DNA from: Dysidea avara
Taxonomy: Eukaryota > Porifera > Demospongiae > Dictyoceratida > Dysideidae
Assembly (NCBI RefSeq): GCF_963678975.1
Contig: NC_089274.1
Span: forward strand, 1,724,001-1,788,000
Length of the DNA: 64,000 nt
Direction of reading: 5' to 3'
This document shows, piece by piece, positions 36,101-48,568 of the stretch. The stretch's first letter is position 1. The number at the start of each line of letters is the position of its first letter. The notes under the pieces were generated by a model. It ran no database searches. It was not told where the DNA came from and saw only the letters and a list, made by a program, of their open reading frames with translations. A program made the position numbers and the translations under genes.

Positions 36101-39100
36101 CCAGACTCACAAGCAGTGTGTGTGGACTCAATGTACCCGCCTGCCCTATCATACTGTTATTGATACTGATCAACTTGAGGAACTGTTCAGCAGGAAACAA
36201 ACTTCGATAAAGGAAAAGCATAAAGATCCACATGTTGTAAACATATTATGTTACTATCGTAATTCACAGTGCTCCCCTTAGGTGAGCCTATTGGACTACA
36301 AGACTGGATTAAATGTTAATGTGTTCCTGAAGCAGTTTAAAGGAGGTAGCACTACTGTAGTGAAGATTATTACAGACTTCAACAGTGAAGGTGTTTCAGT
36401 TGAGCAACTGAATGCTTTAGAGAAATTGTTACCTGATAAACACACGGTAAAACAATGCTAGTTAGTACAATTCTTAATGCAATATATTTACAGATTGATC
36501 ATTTGAAGTCTTATAATGGAGACCAAAGTATCTTGGGAGCCGCTGAAGTTTTTTTATTACAGTTTATTGAGGTTGATGGGTAAGTGTGTGGTCTGTGTGT
36601 ATGTCCATACTTGGAGTGGATGATACACAGGTACGTACTGAGAGTAGAGGCAATGAAAGTGTTTCTAGAATTTTCAGACAAAAAAGCTGAGCTGCAGCCT
36701 GCCTTACGTGTACTCTGCACTGCTGTAAATGGTATTATCATATTGTGGGCAGGGCTGCACCGATTCTAGTATCAGTATCGGGCCGATACTGCTGTTTTCA
36801 TGAAGTATCGGAATCGGTCATTATATTGTTGCAAATACCGATTCTTATCATGTGCGAGGAAAATAAAATAACGTTCGTTTAGCTATCGCGGATTGCACAT
36901 CCGTTGTCATTTTTTTTTTTTTGGATTCGACCAAATAGCCAATCAAATGTGAGGACTTCCATTCAAATTTCGTTCTCATTGGCCCATTTTCACGTGACAC
37001 CATAGACACTGGTGACCACGGATGTGCAATCGCAATACTTGCTTATTTTACTAGCACAGTGGACGCCTAAAAGTATCACGGAAGTATAACACTAATAGCT
37101 AACTACCAGCAAAATTACTGATCTATGCTGAAACCTATATACGTGTGAAAACGCTTTACTGAGAAAAAGATCGCTATACTCTAATAGAACAGTCAATAAC
37201 TCTAATAGAGCAATCAGGTAGAAGTGACTGTTTCAGTATTAAAATAATTATTTTGTTTTTGTAAGCACCATTATGATATTATCTACACTTCTCCAGAAGA
37301 ATACTGGAATATCCACTGGTTTGCATTTCAATGACTTCTTTCTTTGTGAATCTTGATTGGCTACTTCATTATAAACATGAACCATACCAAAAACGTGTAC
37401 AAGAATACCATGAAATACACTATATAATAAATGTGTGCACTATGAAGTAGCTACTTTAAGGTACTCGGTATCAGTACTTGTAATTGCAGATACTTCCCAG
37501 CTGAGTACTTGGTATTTGAAGTATCGGTAAAATGTAGAATCGGTGCAGCCCTAATTGTGGGTGTGTCAATGATGTCATTGTGCCATCACTGTAGAGGTTC
37601 TTAGTTCAGAGTTACTGAAGAGGATACTTTACATTGTATTAGTGACTGGAAATATGATCAATTCTGTTAGTGAAAAGTCAGCAGATGAAATCAGCTTTGT
37701 TTACAATTGTCTTCTAACAGGGAGGTCATTTTGGTAATGCATATGGTTTTACCACTGATTCGCTGGATAACTTTGGGGACACTCGTACTAACAAGTCATC
37801 TGTTACCTTCATGAATTACATTGCCTCAGTAGGTTGAGCTGTGGCAAGTGATGTTATTTGATGTTATTTGATGTTATTTGATGTCAATGATCATAGATAT
37901 TTCAAAAACAAGACCCAGACTTGTTGGGTGTCATCAAAGAGCTGCCTCACCTCAAAGAAGCTAGTAGGTAATGTATTGACTAGTCTGGTAGAAGTGTAGA
38001 TGTGATCAGTAGCTATATAGGTACTCAACTGATGACATCATTAAACAAGTGCAAGAAATGAAGAAAGGTTTGGACCAGATAGAAACAAAACTAACACAAA
38101 CCACTGAAGTTCTTCAAAAGCAAGTGGAAGGAAGTTTAAGAGTATGTCACTCATTGGTGGACAATTACTGCATAGAGAATTGTTCATGTATAGTCAGCAA
38201 AGGATGGTCTAGAGGAGATGTTACAAGGTGTTAAGGAACTCAATGAGGCTAATGAAAAGATATTTGATTTCTTCTGTGAAGATCAGAAACAGTTCAAGCT
38301 ACACAAGTTGCTGCAGAGGCTACTGAAATTTTTGGAGCAATTAGAGTCTTCTGCTAAGGTGAGATGTTTAACTCTCTATCAATGAGATTAAAATACTCTA
38401 ATTAATAAATGTCAAACAGTATTGGACTATACTCTAATAAAGTAGTCAGGTAGAACTATGAAGTACAACTGTTACACAGACACCATTTAGCTGACATTGT
38501 TCACAAAATGTGACCGGATTTTGGATAATCAGCCTTAATGTCATATTTTACAACTGGAATATTTATGTAAAAACAAGTTGATGTTGTGCTACTTCTAAAA
38601 ACCAGGTGCTATGCAGCCAGCTAACTCATCTGGAATTAACCATAGATAGTATATGCTACAATGAATTAACCAACTATGTATTGCTATTTTACAATAGGGT
38701 AGTTTTGGGTTGTGCAATATTATTAGCTAATTCTCATATTTCGTAATTCATGAAATTTCTGTAATTCGTTCAATTACGTTGCTATGCACTGCTAAGGAAG
38801 CGCTTGTTAAACAAACAACATATTACGCACAGAAGTATCTTCTAAACTATTTTATAGTTTACTATTGTGATTTTTCCCACAAATTCTCTTGACAAAGTCT
38901 CAAAGCTACTCTTCATTTTTGTTCGCGTACATAAGGGATACGCCCCCTTTCAACTCAAAGTGATAGGCTATCCTGGTAGCGTATGAGGCCTGCACTGTTG
39001 TTTTTCAGTTGTTAAAGACCTGAAAACCTCAAAGAGAAGTTAGTTTACAAAGTCTGAGGAAAATAGCCACACCCGTATTTCAGTCCTCCAAAAAGAAACC

Positions 39101-42100
39101 ACCTCAAAGCAAAGTTCACCTGTGCAGAAGTTTAATACAGACTTCATTTCACTTTTACTTCTTACATAAAAGCTGCTTTTACCATTATTTAACGATTTTG
39201 CTCACGTGGGTGCGTACGGACAAACATAGATAGGTAGATAGGTACACACACACACACATACTTTTACGAAAACAATTTCAGTAAACCAGGCGTGTGCCGT
39301 GCACGCCTGGTTTAATAAGACATTACAAACTTCTGCTCAGCTTAACAGTGATTATATCAGTAGTCAGTACCCTGAATTACAAGAAATTCTGTGAAATATT
39401 TTAACATGTGCATAAGTGCTTTAGTGGTGACACATATGAGTGTGGATTTCTATGTATTTCACATGTGACATTAAGACTGATTTTCCAAAATCTGGTCACA
39501 AATTGTTCAAGAATAACTTGTGCTTCCATTAAACATATGTAATAGGTGTTTTTTTTTTCTCAAAGAATGCTTACGGTACTCATCTAGCATTCTTTATGTA
39601 GTGTAGTTCAGTAGATACACATGTGGTACAGCCTACTACGGTACTGCCCAAGCGCAAAGTCGCACTTGCTCGCACACGCAACTTTGCTTGAGATTTATAA
39701 AAATCGCTAATTAAGGGGCGTGGCAACTGTTTTGCTCACGAGACAACGTGGCAGCTATTTCATTAATGAGAATCGTGAGCGAAACGGTTGCCACGCCCCT
39801 TAATAAGTGATTTTTTAAATCTCGAGCAAAATTTCATGTGTGAGCGAGTGTGACATTGCGCTTGGGCAGTGCCGTATCTTGTATTCAAATGATGCTAACC
39901 CCATTCTTGTGTGGTTATGGGCCAAGAAAGCCACCATGAGTATATTTACAGGAAGAAACAAAAAAAGCACGATTTTTATGCATATGTAGCTCCGTGCTCC
40001 CTTCTTGGATTGGAATTTTTTATACTGCTAACGCTCTCCACCTTCAGCACTTCACATACCAAATTTGAGCAAGACTGCCTTACGTAGTCATGAAATATGA
40101 GCCTTCAAAATTCGGCTTAATTTCTTCGTTATTTTTTCTTCTCGGGGAGCTTAAATAGTTCTTTTCACATACTTTACAAATTCATTATAAAATGCAAATG
40201 CATGGCTTGATTTTCTTGAGCTTTGGTGCACTTTAAGAACGTCTTGTGGCACAATCACATATCAAGTTTGGTGCAAATCTGATTAATAGTTATAAAGCTA
40301 TATATTACAATTATTTACATTAAAAAAGGTCAACTTGTTGTTGTGCCTACAGGGTAAACCACTTATGGGAATAACTTAAAAATCAGTATGCGTATAGGTT
40401 AGTAATCATAGCTCAACCTTTTGTGGTTTGAAAGAAATCGCGGTGATAGCTATAGAGTTACAAGGCAAAAACCAAACAACTGTAAACCGCCAGGTCGAAA
40501 TACTCTAATAGAGCAGTCACCACGGGGTAATAAAGGTGCATGAATCATGTCAGAAATTTTACCAGCATTCAAATCAGCGACCTCCATACTGAACACCCAA
40601 ATTCTTAACCATTGAGCTGCTGCTATCACAGCTGTTCACCTCACTTAATTTCTACTTTATAAATGAAAATTCTAACTTATATATACCGTATGGCTGCAAA
40701 TTTTCGTAGTATAAAAATTTCGTAAAAAGCCATGTTTTCATCAATAAGTAAAAATAAATTCGTAATTTCAAGCCCTTTCGTAATTAAAAAAAAATCGTGA
40801 CTACACGTACGTGCTGTTACGGTAATATGTGGAACACGAGTTACATCGTCGCGAAGTAGAATACTTGTGAAAACAAAACCAGAAGCACGGATGCTTAATG
40901 GATGGATGAGTACTGAGAAAAAAGCATCATACTTGTGTCAGAGGTTATTAAGTGTACCAAAAACGAATGGACAGGTAGTACACTGAGCATTATTTTAAGG
41001 TCGAAGAGTAATAATAATAATAATGATAATAATAGTAAATTTCATGTGATATTAGCCTACTTTACACCAACACTCTCGTATAGCTAAACCCTCACAAGCC
41101 TCGTGCTTTAACTATCGGTGGCTCGATTTCAATGCACATGAAAGTTTCGTAGTAAAAATTTTTTGCTACGAAAATTTGGAGCCATACGGTATCTACTCAA
41201 TAGTAAAAGTTCATAATTTCATATGAAAAATCTAGAACATTCTATGTGTGTTCTATTGGGAATCTTCTAAAGAAAATGTGCACTCTATTAGAGCATTACA
41301 AAGTATTCAAATAAACCCTGTATACAATACTATTGCAACTTCTCTAGTATTCCATCGAATCAAAAGCCATTTTGGTACAGATCGGCAGGATAGTACACTA
41401 CTGTTATAAGACCTACTCGCACCAATTGTCATCATCATAATCATCATAATAAGTGCTATGCTAATAAAACTTGTGACAACCAGCTGGAAATTGTATTTTA
41501 GCATAAAAGGTGCAGGATTTGCTTTGTTAAAAATGAGCAACTGCAACTTATCGTGTTTTGCATGCAAATTAGACAAATAATACAATCATGATACCTAACT
41601 TGGAAGGTATTTACGGTATAAAACACATTTAAAGGCATTATAATACAACTTTATGTAGCCATGAACATGCAAGCACAAAATTATATCAGTATGTAAATTG
41701 GCTTTGATATCAGATCGGTAGGTATTTTTCTGTATTGGTAGTGCAGTAGTTTGTCTTATACCATCTTCATGGCATCTGTAGATAAGAAGAAATAATTTGT
41801 GTAAAAACAAACCAGTTTATGGTTGGCTTTGGGGTATATATTTAAAATACAAAAGAACAGAAATCCACACAAAACAGCCAAGCTGTATAAAAGGGGTGTG
41901 GCCTTCAAAAATCCTGGGTGAAAAAAAGTTGTGAAGTCAAAGGTGGCGGCCATGAAATGGCTGCAATAATGTTAATGATACAACACCCTTTTTATACAGC
42001 TTGACTGTTTTTGTGTGGATATTATTATCAGGACAGAAGATGATGCATTGCTGCCAAGGAAAGCCAATTAGTCTGGATGCTCGACAGACAAGTGTGTATT

Positions 42101-45100
42101 TTATAGGAACCAAGAAAACACGATTTTCATGCATTCATAGCTCAATAACGGTAAACAGAAATAGTCCATTTTTTTCTGTGAAACATCCTTTTGGACAGGT
42201 CCTGGACATCTTCCATACTAAATTTGAGCTAAATTGGTCGAGCTGCCTTTGAGGAACACGCCTTCAAAGTGTGTCTTATTTTTTTCATCTTCTTCCATTA
42301 TAATTTTTCTTTTCACTTCACTTATAAACTTGTTGGATTCTTTTAAATTTAGAGGGTATTCCAGATTGGTAGAAGTGGTACAATTTCACGAGCGATTTAT
42401 GAGTGCAATTTTTTGCAATGCCTGCAGGCCTAGGGTAAGCTACTGACAGAAACAAGTTAATCAGTATGCAGATAGGCTGACCATAATAGCATGTGGACCT
42501 TTTGTGGTTTGAAAGTACAAAGAGTATTTAGCAAAGGAGAATATCCAAACATGTGAAACAAGTGTGATTAAGATACTCTAATAATAGAATAGTCACAGAG
42601 AAGTGAAAAAAATCACAGGAATGTAGCTAAACTTTTCAGTGATCCTTCCTTACACCAGTGCCTTCATTGCTCTATAAAGAACAAACAAAGCACGTATTGA
42701 TGCTACAACAACACTCGAGTTGCCAGATGATGGGCATTTAATTTTGCTAAAATCCCATGTCAGTACGTGCTTTGCATGCCAAGATACTATGAGCTAAAAG
42801 ATGAGTTTTAAAAAGGCGTGCACAAAAAGGTTCTAGAACAATCTAGAATTTCCATTGATAGATTTTGAAATTATAAAACTTCACCATTCTGGTGAAGTAT
42901 TAGAACTTTCATTTGAGCAACTGAGAGCAGTAAAGGATTTCGGGATATAGGTGTAGAGGTCCCTGGTTCAAACTCTGGACAATCAATTTTTCCAAGGTTT
43001 TTGTTAAAACCACAGACAAACAACCGTGGAGGAGATGGTCCTACATGTAGGGCAGGTATCAATGCTAGTGTGTTAATATTTGTGACTGTCTCTGGAAAAC
43101 CAGTCTGTTCTATGCAAGTATCAAAAAATTCTGGTTATAAGAATTTAGAGTGTAGTAGCTTGCTAATAGTTAAAGTTACATACAAGTACCAAAATTTCAA
43201 CAACGATTCCTTACCTTCCAGATCATCTACACTGTTAAAATTCAAGTGTAACCAAAGCACCTTTAGGGGTGTCCAGTTGCATGTTTAAAAACAACTCCCT
43301 TCAGGTGATAGAAAAGGTGCTGTAGTGACACTTGGAGGGTGTGAAAGAAGAGTGCTATGGTGCTGCAAGAAATATAACACCAGAATGTAAAGGTGCTACA
43401 AGAGGTGTAAATTCAGGGTGTATGGTGGGGTACACTGCCTTCGTTTTAATTTCCGACCCTTTGGTGAGGGGTGGAGCTCCTCTTATCCCTACATTTTCAT
43501 TAATGGTTTATTCTGGAAACACATATTATGACCTGTGAAATACAGTAATTCAACAGGATTACAAATACACTTACTTGCTTGTCTTTCTACACTTTATATT
43601 TAAGTTGCAATTATAACGTAACTACCAAAGAAACTTTTACTTGTGGCCTTGTAGGTGCAAAGGGTGTTCCCATTACACCTCATCAATGAAATGTATTATC
43701 AATGCTGCCTACATGCAGAAGTGCAGCATTTCATGCATAGTAAATAAGTTTCCTTTAGCACAATGGAAAAACATTTATGCAACTATTGTTTGGAAAATAG
43801 AATCCAAATCACATATTAGAAGTTTTGAGATAAATGGTTTAGATTTAAAACTATTATAACTTGCCAAGGCACGCATATGAAATTTACACCAGAAATGCAT
43901 CAATTTATTGCCTTTCAGGTACTTGTAGAGTTCCTGCCAAATAAGAAAGAAAATGTGATGAATTTAATGAGCAAGCTAGCTCACTACAATAAAATGCATA
44001 TTTGTGCATATGTGGTCAGCTCTAAATGTGATATGCATAGAATGTACTTGAGTTGGGTATATAATGTGTAGGAGATGATAGTTCACATTTGCTATTTAAT
44101 GAGGCAAATGTGAACTATCATCTCCTACACATCACATACACCACAGGAGGACACGCTAACACATTTAGAGCATATCATGTACACACAAATACACTTTTTA
44201 TGGTAGCAGAGGTAGTATCACGGCTCCTCACAAAGGGTGGGATGTAGAGGAGTGGAAAAAATATAGACCATGATTGAAATCCAGACATGCATGACGTTAC
44301 AGAGCTGTGCTGGCTCCTTAGTACCCGGAATATACGCAGCAAAATCAACACAGAATATTAAAATAGGCCATCCACCAATTCTTGTCAACCCAAGACAATC
44401 AACCTTACCAAGGCCAGAAATTTCCATTGAGCTTTTAACACCACCTGCACCATTAAAACCAGCCTCAAGTAGTTTGAGCTCAAAACCATGCACTACTATG
44501 GTAGTGTGGCTACCGTGACATTTGATTTTGCCTGATGTGCAAATTGTAACAGTTTTGTAAAATCTTACACTGTTGTAACTATTATGTCCGCTTTAAACTG
44601 CAGGTGTTTATCTTGCATGATAGTTCAGGACAGGTGCTGTTGTCATGGGGGCCAATAAATCACTTGGCCCATAAATTAATTGCATTCAATTGTTTTTTCC
44701 ACACTTCTAAGAGTGTTAGTAATTGTATGCAATTACAGTCACAATATTACACCCTATCATGAGGTGAAAGACCTCTGTTTGGGGTGTTCCAATGAACGAT
44801 TAAGGAAATTTACAAAATAGTAACACCCAATGGGTGTGACTATAAACCTCTTAAGGTGGTTATTATTTTCAAGGGTGTTGCAACAACACCCCCCTTGATT
44901 TTTAGAAAATTATAGGTGTTATGGTAGCACCTAAATTTTAACAGTGTACTGTACAAGTAGCCAAACAGCTACGTTTCCTGCCATCTTAGATGGTTTTTAT
45001 GGTAACTAATGGTTAACTGTATCAGGCAAGCTCCAATAGGGGTTGCGTTGTGGGAAGCAGGTGGCTGGGAGGGCGATATGTTGTTCAGAAATTTCATGTG

Positions 45101-47615
45101 GGATGAATTATGGGCCATTCAGGACTCAAAACTGGTTTAAATGAAAGGCAACTTACAGCACAGGTCTATTTTCAACACACAGAGTTGTACAGCCATATAC
45201 AGCCTTCCTAAAGCCGGCCAGAGCTCCATCAAGGTTCCAAACTGTTCGGACAGCTCACCACTGTGCTTGTGAATAGCAGCCAGCAAGAAAGCCTCAAACC
45301 TATATATACACCATCTTATTTGTTCAAAATCTTCCCAAAGATATGCATGTCACATGTGTTTGTTTATAGTGCGGTAGACATAAACAAGATTGTTGTTTTA
45401 TTCTTTGTTTGAAACACCTTCGTACTTTTGTGCGCAAATGAATAAAGGGCTATAACTACTAGTGACCGTGTAATTATTATTTGGGGTTCCAGCGATAAAA
45501 AGTAGTGAAACAAGAAATATGAATAATGGCAGCATAGCTCTGTAGGAAAATCCCTACTTTGGAATGTTACAACCTTTTTAATGGAATTGTGATAGTTTTG
45601 TTGCAACTCCTGGTATTGTAAATGCTCCAAGTGTCTAATTACACTCCTTCAAGAAACATGTTAATACAGAAAATTATGGTCACAAAGAAGACGGTCATGT
45701 AATTGAAGGTAAAGGAAAGAAAAAGCACAGAAGGCAGTCACTTTTTTGTCAGAATTGGAAAAGGTACATGCCACATGTGAGTTTGCTATTGTGACATGAA
45801 ATAGTGGCTGTGCACTACTTTTTTGGCCTCTAGCCTTTCAACAGGCGGGAAGATAGGTAGGCAGACCAAAAGTCATGTTCTGGTAATTTTAATTTAATTT
45901 AATATTTTTGCCCTTCTGTAATGTTTTCTTGTTTTTTTATTGTTTTTTATGCTGTATTTGATGTTAGATCACCTAAAACTATTCCGTAAAAGTGCTTTTT
46001 ATATTTCTATAATGGTTTTTAATTACAGCATTATGGCAGACGCCATTCATTTTGGGGGAGCTCTACTAACAGTGCTACCGTACTGTTTGATACCTTGGTG
46101 GGTTTGCCAATTAAATTTTAATGTGAAGTATAATTCAATTTCTTTGCTCTTTCTGTTGTCCAGCTCTATAATTTCAGAACTACTCATCATAATAGGCTGA
46201 ACTTTAGTAATTCATTCCTTGGACATTATAGATAACACTGCGATAAAAAAAGAAATTCAGAAAACTGTGCAAGTTGTATGCAGTTTTGCTGAGACAGTTA
46301 CAGTATGACACAATGCCCAAATGACAGACTGTATCATAACTCTTCATTGCTATATATGTAGACCAATTCAAAATAACTTTAATCTATGATTTACTGCCTT
46401 CTCTTGTAATAATTTGCTTGTAACAAAAATTCAGGAACAGAGAACATACTCAAAAGTGTGTGGGGGTGGCGGTGAGGGGGCTAATCATGTGGGGTGGCTG
46501 TAAGTTACAATATATTTATTTATTAAGTGTGTAAAGCACACTAGCATGCTTTGATGCTAGGGGGTCTGGGGGCATACCCCCACAGGAAAATTTTGAAATC
46601 TGAATGCTTTGAGATTGAATCTGAGAGCATTATCAGTGGTATATGTGTACTTGCTCCTTTAATAATATGGCAATGACTATCATTAGACACATCATTAAGT
46701 GAAGGCATTTCAGATAGACTCATGCTCTTAATTATGTATAGATTGTTAATGGAAACAGATTGATGTAATTGCATAGCAGAACCACAGCTTATACGATTCC
46801 GCTGAATGTGTAGATCGATTGATTTTTTGTTTAATCCCATGGTAGTTGGGAAATGCCGTCCTTGCCTACCAGAGTACACACAGAAAAATAAACACAGTAC
46901 AAAACACAACCACTAGACAACCATGTTACACATACAATAATATAAAAAACTATACTACAAAAACTTATTAAGTAAAAGTCCTTATCATAATTACAAATAG
47001 CCAGTTAGAATTCCACCAAGAAATGACAGATGAAATGGAAAAAGGTTTGGTGGAGGAGAGATGACAAGTTTGCAGGTTAGCAGAGCTGTCCATGCAGCGT
47101 GTATGATATCTATGTTGTGGTCCAAATAATATTGGTGGATCCGAGAACCAAGCATGACTACTGTTATTAGGTGACTGCTCTAATAGAGTAGAGTAGGTGA
47201 CTGCTCTATTAGAGTATCTCGATTTTGTGCACTCCTAGCACTGATTCACATAGTATTCCATTTTTTGCATAATTATCCCTTTAACACAAATCCCAGTAAC
47301 TAATGAGTATAATAGTTGCTTTACTTTAGCAACTTGGCAGTGAAAAAACCACCTCCACCCATTTCTCTGCCCTTACAAAGATTATCAAGTTTTAACCTGT
47401 TTATATTCTATATATTTAATAATTAGCCTGTTACCACTTGTATTCTATACCACTTGTAGGAGAACATTAAATTGGAAGAGATGGAGAAGAAACGACCAGA
47501 AAGAGTAGCACTAGTGAAGGGTACACCAATGGCAACAACAAGATCAGTTGATGTTGTTGATAAACTGTTACATGAAATCAGAGAAGGGACAATGCTTCGC
47601 CACAGATTACACTGA
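33121..47615 (+). CDS. INF2: INF2-type formin (FH3/DID, FH1, FH2, DAD), 16 exons
   Basis: Exons deduced from frame and GT-AG sites: 33121-33451, 33491-33618, 34993-35152, 35216-35249, 35305-35437, 35490-35949, 36007-36236, 36282-36446, 36494-36579, 36631-36731, 37595-37665, 37721-37828, 37897-37967, 38021-38141, 38194-38358, 47460-47615; 839 residues, phases consistent. DID/FH3 region about 1-300 (WMEEFLDQGGLEMVFDTL); proline-rich FH1 about 357-405; FH2 about 418-790 (HIVNWKKIS, LNVNVFLKQFKGG, AYGFTTDSLDNFGDTRTNKS); C-terminal DAD/WH2-like helix DVVDKLLHEIREG about 818-830. Formins nucleate and elongate actin filaments; INF2 also severs them, binds its own DID and acts at the endoplasmic reticulum. 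Matches to vertebrate INF2 run from the DID to the DAD. It is far shorter than human INF2 after the FH2 domain and lacks an obvious CAAX box. The last intron is 9.1 kb. Confidence 0.9.
33708..33750. other. Hairpin in formin intron 2
   Basis: CCATAGATATTAGAG is mirrored by CTCTAATATCTATGG around a short GGTTTCCGTAGG loop. The stem resembles the CATAGATAATAGAC hairpin in the SNX13-formin gap, so both may be copies of one tiny repeat family. Confidence 0.7.
36750..37553. mobile_element. hAT-type non-autonomous element with perfect 8-bp target duplication
   Basis: The ends are CAGGGCTGCACCGATTCTA and its inverse TAGAATCGGTGCAGCCCTA. ATTGTGGG lies directly outside each end (36742-36749 and 37554-37561). 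TIRs beginning CAGGG plus an 8-bp duplication place it in the hAT superfamily. It sits in formin intron 10, 19 bp after the splice donor. Subterminal copies of GTATCGG/CCGATAC are repeated. No transposase. Two ACTCTAATAGA units are at 37169-37218. Confidence 0.92.
38509..39500. mobile_element. ~1 kb TIR element with TGTGACC ends
   Basis: TGTGACCGGATTTTGGATAA at the left pairs with TTTTCCAAAATCTGGTCACA at the right, extended by an AATCAGNCTTAATGTCA match. The ends resemble the TGTGACCG MITEs at 49102-49345 and 54314-54551. The right half includes a CA microsatellite at 39244-39260 and a hairpin AACCAGGCGTG / CACGCCTGGTTT near 39284-39313, which may be separate insertions. Confidence 0.65.
39639..39874. 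mobile_element. Palindromic MITE, 236 bp, TA-flanked
   Basis: The two halves are reverse complements for about 100 bp each, starting CGGTACTGCCCAAGCGCAA on the left and ending TTGCGCTTGGGCAGTGCCG on the right. GGGGCGTGGCAACTGTTT near 39714 is mirrored near 39783. TA lies outside both ends, as for Tc1/mariner-type elements. Confidence 0.8.
39940..40460. repeat. Dispersed repeat, copy 1 (copy 2 at 42090-42530)
   Basis: Shared blocks in order with 42090-42530: CACGATTTTTATGCAT, CCAAATTTGAGC, a CTTCTTT-rich part, AAATCAGTATGCG, and CCTTTTGTGGTTTGAAAG. The two copies are diverged and both lie in formin intron 15, about 1.6 kb apart. No ends or coding region were identified. Confidence 0.6.
40535..40640 (-). 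repeat. tRNA-derived SINE fragment
   Basis: On the minus strand the sequence has an A-box-like AGCTCAATGGTTAAGA followed about 40 bp later by a B-box-like GATTTGAATGC, the spacing expected for an internal Pol III promoter. The cloverleaf is not maintained, so it is not a functional tRNA. Confidence 0.6.
40686..41189. mobile_element. TA-flanked TIR element, 504 bp
   Basis: CCGTATGGCTGCAAATTTTC at the left and GAAAATTTGGAGCCATACGG at the right are inverse with one difference, and TA flanks both. The interior repeats TTCGTAGTA/TACGAA words near both ends. A Tc1/mariner-type MITE is the simplest reading; no transposase. Confidence 0.8.
41815..42035. repeat. Relative of the 17.4 kb inverted repeat
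   Basis: CAAAACAGCCAAGCTGTA, GGTGTGGCC and AAAGGTGGCGGCCATGAAAT match the left arm at 17409-17555 in order. A shortened inverted partner (TTTTATACAGCTTGACTGTT) starts near 41988. It is more degraded than the 17 kb copy. Confidence 0.65.
42090..42530. repeat. Dispersed repeat, copy 2 (copy 1 at 39940-40460)
   Basis: Contains CACGATTTTCATGCATTC, CTAAATTTGAGC, AATCAGTATGCAGATAGG and CCTTTTGTGGTTTGAAAG in the same order as copy 1. No coding capacity. Confidence 0.6.
42905..42990 (+). repeat. Possible tRNA-derived SINE fragment
   Basis: GAGCAACTGAGAGCAG could be an A-box region and CTGGTTCAAACTCTGG contains a good B box (GGTTCAAACTC). The parts between do not form a convincing anticodon arm, so a tRNA gene is unlikely. 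Confidence 0.4.
43230..44946. mobile_element. 1.7 kb non-autonomous TIR element, copy 1 (intronic)
   Basis: The ends are CACTGTTAAAATT and AATTTTAACAGTG, with TA outside both (43228-43229, 44947-44948). Inside are many GGTGTN and AAAGGTGC words and a 60-bp hairpin at 44073-44132 (GATGATAGTTCACATTTGC and its inverse). A second copy is at 48169-50494. No transposase frame. Superfamily not assigned. Confidence 0.75.
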
Positions 47616-48239
47616 ACAATTTAATCAATTTATATTGAGAAGCTGATACTGTAAGCTGTGCACTTTTATATCTACCACTTGCCTACTAATTTTGAAGGGA
47701 ATTACTACAGAAATTGCATACTGTGTAAGCAAGGGATAAAATGATACAGTGAAAGCCTTGTGATATCCCTGAGACTTCAGTATATAGTATAGTGGCACAA
47801 CACAAAAATTGTGCACTTTTTCATAAGATCATGAAATTTCCCACTTAAATAGTACTCCTCATGACATGTATTTTTTGATATAGTGCCATCGCAGATTTGA
47901 CCTTTGAAGACCTTTATAACAATTTTTGTACAGAAATTTGACCATTTATGTCTTTATCTCTGAGGCATTAATTAACTTGTTAAAACATGGTACCAAAGTA
48001 AAGATCTGATTTTTACTTAGGTGATTTCATTCCAAAGTATGATCATTTATAATTTATTTTTGAGACATTTACCTCCCCATTGGTAATTTACACCCCAAGG
48101 GAAGATAAACTCAAAGGAAGATTTTTGCAGCTGGTAAAAGTGATCATAACTTCAAAATGGAATTCCTACACTGTCAGGTGTAACTAAAGCACCTTTAGGG
48201 GTGTCCAGTTGCATGTTTAAAAACAACTCCCTTCAGGTG

Positions 48240-48568
48240 TTATTTTATTAATGCTTTACAGCACAAGTGCTGAGGGTCTGTGGGGCACCTGGTCCTACAG
48301 CCTGCTCAAGGACTTTAGCTACTTAGACTTTAACTACTTAGGGTGTGTTTGAAGGGTTGGAGAAAGGAGAAAAAATCCATGACTGGACCTGGGTGGCCTC
48401 GGGCCTGCAGCCATCCGATTTACGCTCGAACGCTTACAGGGGTCTGCCGGGTGGTCAGGATGTTTTCTCCTTGTTATTTTCATGTAATTATATCCATAGG
48501 AATTCTAGAGAGTAACTCATTCTCTCTAAGTACCCGAAGTAGAACCAAATGGACACTAGTTTATTAGA
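48240..48568 (-). repeat. tRNA-like SINE inserted into the TIR element
   Basis: On the minus strand it contains AAATCGGATGGCTGCAGG, a B-box-like stretch, and CCAGGTCCAGTCATGGATTT, collinear with 3430-3610. The host element resumes with GGTGCTGTGATGACAC, which in copy 1 follows directly after CTTCAGGTG. This empty site defines the insertion. Confidence 0.65.

Larger units (their letters stand above)
38359..47459 (+). other. Formin intron 15, 9.1 kb, transposon-filled
   Basis: The intron is bounded by AAG|GTGAGA at the 3' end of the FH2 exon and TTGTAG|GAGAAC before the DAD exon. No coding exon is seen in it. It holds TIR elements at 38509-39500, 39639-39874, 40686-41189 and 43230-44946, SINE-like pieces at 40535-40640 and 42905-42990, and repeat pairs listed separately. 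45000-47160 is AT-rich with a G-rich transposon scar near 46555-46600 (GGGGTCTGGGGGCATACCCC). Confidence 0.75.

Noticed and set aside
42905-42990. tRNA gene
   Set aside because: The B box is good, but no complete cloverleaf or anticodon arm can be drawn; kept only as a possible SINE.
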